Origin: Steinernema hermaphroditum
Lineage: Eukaryota; Nematoda; Chromadorea; Rhabditida; Steinernematidae
Length of the DNA stretch: 64,000 bases
Assembly (NCBI GenBank): GCA_030435675.1
Contig: CM059623.1
Span: 4,862,012-4,926,011 of the forward strand
Reading direction: 5' to 3'
Made by a program: the position numbers and the translations under genes. Positions 59,868 to 64,000 of this stretch are shown here, one piece after another. How positions within the stretch are numbered: position 1 is the first letter of the stretch; each line of letters begins with the position of its first letter. The notes beneath the pieces are model-generated. The model was not told the DNA's origin. It made no database searches and saw nothing but the letters and a program-made list of their open reading frames with translations.

Positions 59868-61379
59868 GTTACGTTTTTGACCCGTGTTACCTCGGATTCA
59901 AGTAGGCAGAAATATTTTTTTTCCGAAGAATTATTCACACCGGGTTACGGTAGTAAGAAACGTCCTTTTTTGCGGGGCACTTTGAATGCGAAATCACCCC
60001 TTCCCCCACGTCTTCCGGACCTCCCCGTAGTTGCATCTCGGTGACATTAACGCCGACGCACTTCCTGCTCGAGCTGCAGATGTTGCAATCGTTGTGCAGC
60101 ATGGGCGATGACGTGCGCCGCGAATTAAACGTCTCCCGGAGCCCCTTATCTTCGCAACACTTCCGCAGTCCCTAATCACTTCTCGGCCTCCCCCACCACT
60201 TAGGAGGCTCTTCGCGCGCCTTAGCAGAAGCCACTCTCGGAGGCGATTCGATTACAAGGCGAAAACAATGGTCGCTAATCGAATTGGAGGCGAAGTAGAC
60301 CGACGGGGAACGGGAGGTGCTGAAAACAACTGTTATGGGGAGAAATGATGGAATATACAGGACAAAGATCTCTTGGATTTACAGCATTGTTTTGTGGGGT
60401 GGACAAGGCCATAGCCATAGAAGATTTGAACGAAAAGGTCAGGAAAACAACTACAAAACTATTAAACGAAGAAACGTCTCGAGGGATAGGCGCCGTTGAA
60501 GAACTCCAAACTTGTAGTCTACTTTTGTGGCACAAACCATCGAATCGAAGTGCCAATTCAGAGGTTGCCATTCGGAGTTTAGCTTAAAAGAAATGCCGAT
60601 TATAGAGGTCAAATTGAACGTTTATCCAGAGTACCTGTTCTAAGAATCGTAGGTAGACAATAACCGGGTTATTCTCTTTACCGTAACCCTATTTTCGATC
60701 TAGATTTTCTATGTTCACTGACTTAATTCGGAACATGCTTCAGCTTAACATGTTTTGTAAAAAGCAGCGACGACTCGATGCACTTAGAGATGTCCGTTGG
60801 CGACGCAATAAATCGTCAAAATCAGTCTTCAAAACGTCCATTTGGAATTCACGATGATGCGTGGGGTAATCGTCGTGTATTCACCGACAGAATTATTCAC
60901 GTCACCTCTGGAAATGCAACGTTTTCGCTCATTCCGAATGAAGAGGTCGCCTCCGTGCAAACGTCGGATTCTGTAAGGGCCTCCGGCGACAAAAACACCG
61001 AATGTTTTGCTAACAGGTGCCGAAGTCCACGGGAAGCAGACGGTCCCTGGACGGAGCGGGAAGGAAGGTCTTGTTTGGAGAACGTTTCCTTCTTCTCTCA
61101 CGTCACAATAGGGAGTTGATTGGAGGGACAGGTGGAAGAAGTGACTCAATTCCGCTGAATTTTTGATTTCTAATTAGAATTGTTTTTGGCGGAAACTGTT
61201 TTTCGTTTTTGTTTTTTGGACTGTGAGCTCTCCAGTTACCATGTACTTTAGAAGATCTCAGTTGCCTTCTCTTCATGTGCAGATTGTAGAAAGTCGTTCA
61301 TTTTAGCGACATGCTTAGTTCATTACCATGAAAACCATTCGCGGGAAGAGTGGGGGAGAGACCGATCGGACGTGGTAGA

Positions 61380-61445
61380 GAAGTAGACGGACTTTTCTGT
61401 CTCGTCTGCAAACTGCAATACACTCAAACGAGACAGAAATGTCTA
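61380..61445. repeat. Imperfect inverted repeat with related sequence at 63366-63392
   Basis: GTAGACGGACTTTTCTGTCTCGT on the left pairs with ACGAGACAGAAATGTCTAC on the right. The sequence AGACAAAACAGAAAAGTCCGACTA near 63366 is a diverged reverse complement of the left arm, and 63292-63310 matches 61496-61520 inverted, so this is a dispersed repeat family. Confidence 0.6.
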
Positions 61446-64000
61446 CCAGTTCACCATCTGAATGATTGTAGACCGGACCATTTCACCGTTTAAATCATTG
61501 TGTGGACCGGTTGCAAAAAGCATTTTTCGGGTTTTTGTTTTTTTTTTGCAACCTATTTATTCCTTATTTTCGAATTACATTTATACTTATGTCCATTGGT
61601 TCTTATTTATCTCTGATATCGGAATACATCATGTCGCCGTCGATGTGACGTACAAAAAGTAAAAAAATCTTATTTTATGAATTTCCTCATTGTTTGTCGA
61701 TGTTTATGCATCTGATAGAAAGCTGATTTCTTTGTTCCCAGGTAGACGAAAGACGTTCTGTTGAATCTGTTGGATCCGGACTTCTACCCAAAAGAATTTT
61801 TCCAAAATTTTGGTGAAGTACGATAATAGAATTATGTGTCCGAGAGATCCTCTTCAGGGCTATCGTATCCTTCAGCGATGCCCTCCGTCCCCCGTCGAGA
61901 GATCTTTCCCCCTCTCAAGCACTTTCCAATTGGGCCAATTCGGATGGACCCTCTGGAACCTTGTTATGTCTCCTCCACGGCCGTCGTCAGAGCAGGATTA
62001 AACCAAGCAGCTGCTTTAATGTCGCAAGAAGCCGACTTTGCGTCATCAGAAAACTCGACAATTCGAGTTTCCTGGAAGACTCGCGGCGAAATACCGATCC
62101 AAGAATCCCATTTGTGTCATGCTGTGTGTGGTCTTTCGATGTCACCTCTTCTGACCATGAGAACATCTCATCTTCCGACATATCCATCAAATTCCTCATT
62201 TTTCATTCGCCCAATTACAACCCTAAACGCTTTAGTACTCGTAGACGAAAAACGTTTCTGTCGCGAAGAGGATATTAAGCGTGCAGTCATAAACCTTTAG
62301 TACACACGGATTAATTTGGGACGAAAGGATCTTTTTTCGCTTCCTGGTTTGTAGCGTGGCCGCTTATGTCCACGGAGACGGAACTGAATCACCCAGGATG
62401 TAAAAAGGTTCCCATGCGATGTAAATTATAAATGGAATAGTGACCTTCGGAGTGAGCGCTGGATTTGAGCACAAAAGGAGCGAGCGTGCCTGAAATAGAG
62501 TCCTTCAGAGAGTGGGGATGCGTCTCCAAAACAAGAATTCGGTTGATGGTAAACAACCGGAAAGCGCAGTCATAAAAGTGGAGTACGAGCGGATTAATGG
62601 AGGTCGAATTGACTATGGTTTACCCTATGGTATAGCTTAGTCAGAGAGTCTTTGAAGAGCACAAAGTGACATAAACGTCTTCTGAAAAGGACGATTCCTG
62701 TGTTCATAGCGACTTTGGGTACATTTGAATTTCTTAAGGAGATGTAAGTGCAAGAGCCGTGAGTCAGAAGAGCGATTTTGAGGACACAGGTACAACCGAT
62801 CCAACGTCGGACCTATTTCGGAGAGTCTCGATGTGACATCTCGGCAAGAATTCGCATTTAGGCCGATCGTACCCGTTGCCAACGATCTCAAAAATCACCT
62901 TTTTGTGTCACATATCATTCGTTTGCTGTTTCCTAGGATTCTTATCTTTTTTCGTTCTATAGAGTTTGACTTATTTCGTAGACTGTTGGAGACATTTCAA
63001 CTGATCGGAGCGATTTGTGGCTTCCGAATAGTGCAAACTTTTACGCCATCATACAATCAGAGAACAAGGACACTAGAAAGGTCATCTTGTTGTAGTGTTG
63101 GTTGCGGCAAAACTGAATATTTGTGGATTACGTCAAATCACTTTTTTGGATTTTTTTCGTCCTTCCTCCTAGACAAGAACTATCATGTCCACAAAGGCAT
63201 CAGTTTTTTGGGGATATGGTATGCCTTGGGCTCTTTGGACAACGGATCGATGAAGTATCCGTATATAGGGGAACTCCCGAAGAGTCGCTTTTTGCAACCG
63301 GTCTACACAACCACTGAGAAGTTAAAATGGCCTCGTTTTGGCGTTTGAGTGTGTTGCAGTTTGCAGACAAAACAGAAAAGTCCGACTACTTATCCACCCT
63401 TGAGTCTGTCTATTTGGGCCCACAGGACCTTATTCAATTCACAGGAATCGTAAGATCGGCCGGTTTTTTTTCATTTTCCGACCGGTCTCTCGTCTGGATG
63501 CTCTCGAAAATGACTTCTCAGACAGTCTGCTTGTAGAACACCTTATGCGAAGCGTATTTTGTTATTCTATCCAAAAACAGAGAAAGGAGATACGGTTCTA
63601 AGATATTCGGGTTGCGCTGTGTTCATATTATGATCGTGGAGACCGAGATAGGACCCATCCTGTACTTCCCCTCCCACACACTCCCCCTACTTCGACAAAA
63701 TATTTGTCCCTTTCCACGGGATTAAAACGTTTAATTTCGTTTTATAAACGACTACAGAGGGTTTACGGCCCTCGCGGGGCGTCTTCTCCTCTCAAGGTCA
63801 CTTTTAGGGAACGGCTGTCGCCTGCACTTTCAGATTTGAAAGCGACTATTAGACAAAACTGATCTCTTCTAGATGTCTTTCTTTTTGAAGCAGTAGATCC
63901 TGGAAAAGGAACTCTTTATATAGATTCAGTCCTGTTTTGCAACTTGGTCGCTTTTAGGGAAGTGCCTCTGATTCCCTGAGCCTTCTTGCAAACAACTTCT

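Larger units (their letters stand above)
58062..64000. other. Six-kilobase stretch with no supported protein gene
   Basis: Contains tRNA-Ala(TGC) at 59796, a hairpin at 59564-59615, a second inverted repeat at 61380-61445, a 45-bp direct repeat at about 62276 and 62567, and short inverted matches between 61380-61520 and 63290-63395. Open frames up to 171 codons occur (62833-63348, 61836-62300) but show no domain, no consistent splice pattern and no family resemblance. Confidence 0.6.

Noticed and set aside
62833..63348. 171-codon frame near the right end
   Set aside because: AT-rich, with no domain or consistent splice sites. Part resembles translation of the 22.3-kb repeat.

Overview
The window is nuclear DNA of a free-living-type nematode, most likely a rhabditid. 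The evidence is: very short introns (39-51 bp in every gene I could splice by eye); SL-type splice acceptors directly upstream of several start codons; a full-length MUA-3 apical junction protein, which is nematode-specific; and relatives of gene families that are expanded in Caenorhabditis-like worms (Argonautes, FER/SPE-8-like kinases, TTBK-like kinases, small PTPs, SRPK-like kinases). Base composition is near 50% GC. I cannot fix the genus. All CDS coordinates are genomic spans including introns. Where I state a protein length, I spliced the gene by hand and the exon sum divided by three.

Layout. 0-8 kb: the 5' end of a NOC2-like gene (minus), the APC8/CDC23 gene (plus), tRNA-Lys(CTT), and a BLM-type RecQ helicase (minus). 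8-20 kb: a divergent forkhead-like gene (plus), then a run of minus-strand genes: a short degenerate Mtr4-like protein without the catalytic helicase half, a single-pass membrane protein with a long Gly-rich repeat tail, an intronless SRPK-like kinase and an AGO-clade Argonaute. A 427-bp piece of the forkhead-like gene is repeated in inverted orientation at 11.4-11.8 kb. 20.9-21.5 kb: a four-span membrane protein. 21.6-24.2 kb: repeat-rich intergenic DNA.

24.3-48.6 kb: mua-3, about 3,740 residues on the plus strand (5 LDLa repeats, dozens of EGF-like repeats, vWA, two SEA-like modules, one membrane span, cytoplasmic tail). Its large 5' introns hold two tRNA-Ala genes, a palindromic TTAA-flanked transposon, a dispersed repeat family, tRNA-like remnants and a phase-compatible extra first exon encoding a signal peptide (35.8 kb).

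48.8-58.1 kb: a dense block with a protein tyrosine phosphatase, a small secreted Cys protein, an ankyrin protein, an SH2-tyrosine kinase, a TTBK/CK1-like kinase, and an apparent two-gene operon (eIF3g followed by a 98-residue protein). 58.1-64 kb: mostly non-coding, with one tRNA-Ala(TGC), hairpins and short dispersed repeats.

How the genes relate: housekeeping functions (mitotic ubiquitin ligase, DNA repair, translation initiation, ribosome biogenesis) are interspersed with fast-evolving families. In known worms those families are often germline or sperm expressed (inference). The most unusual gene is the Mtr4-like protein; the most unusual gene-structure feature is the internal signal-peptide exon of mua-3.
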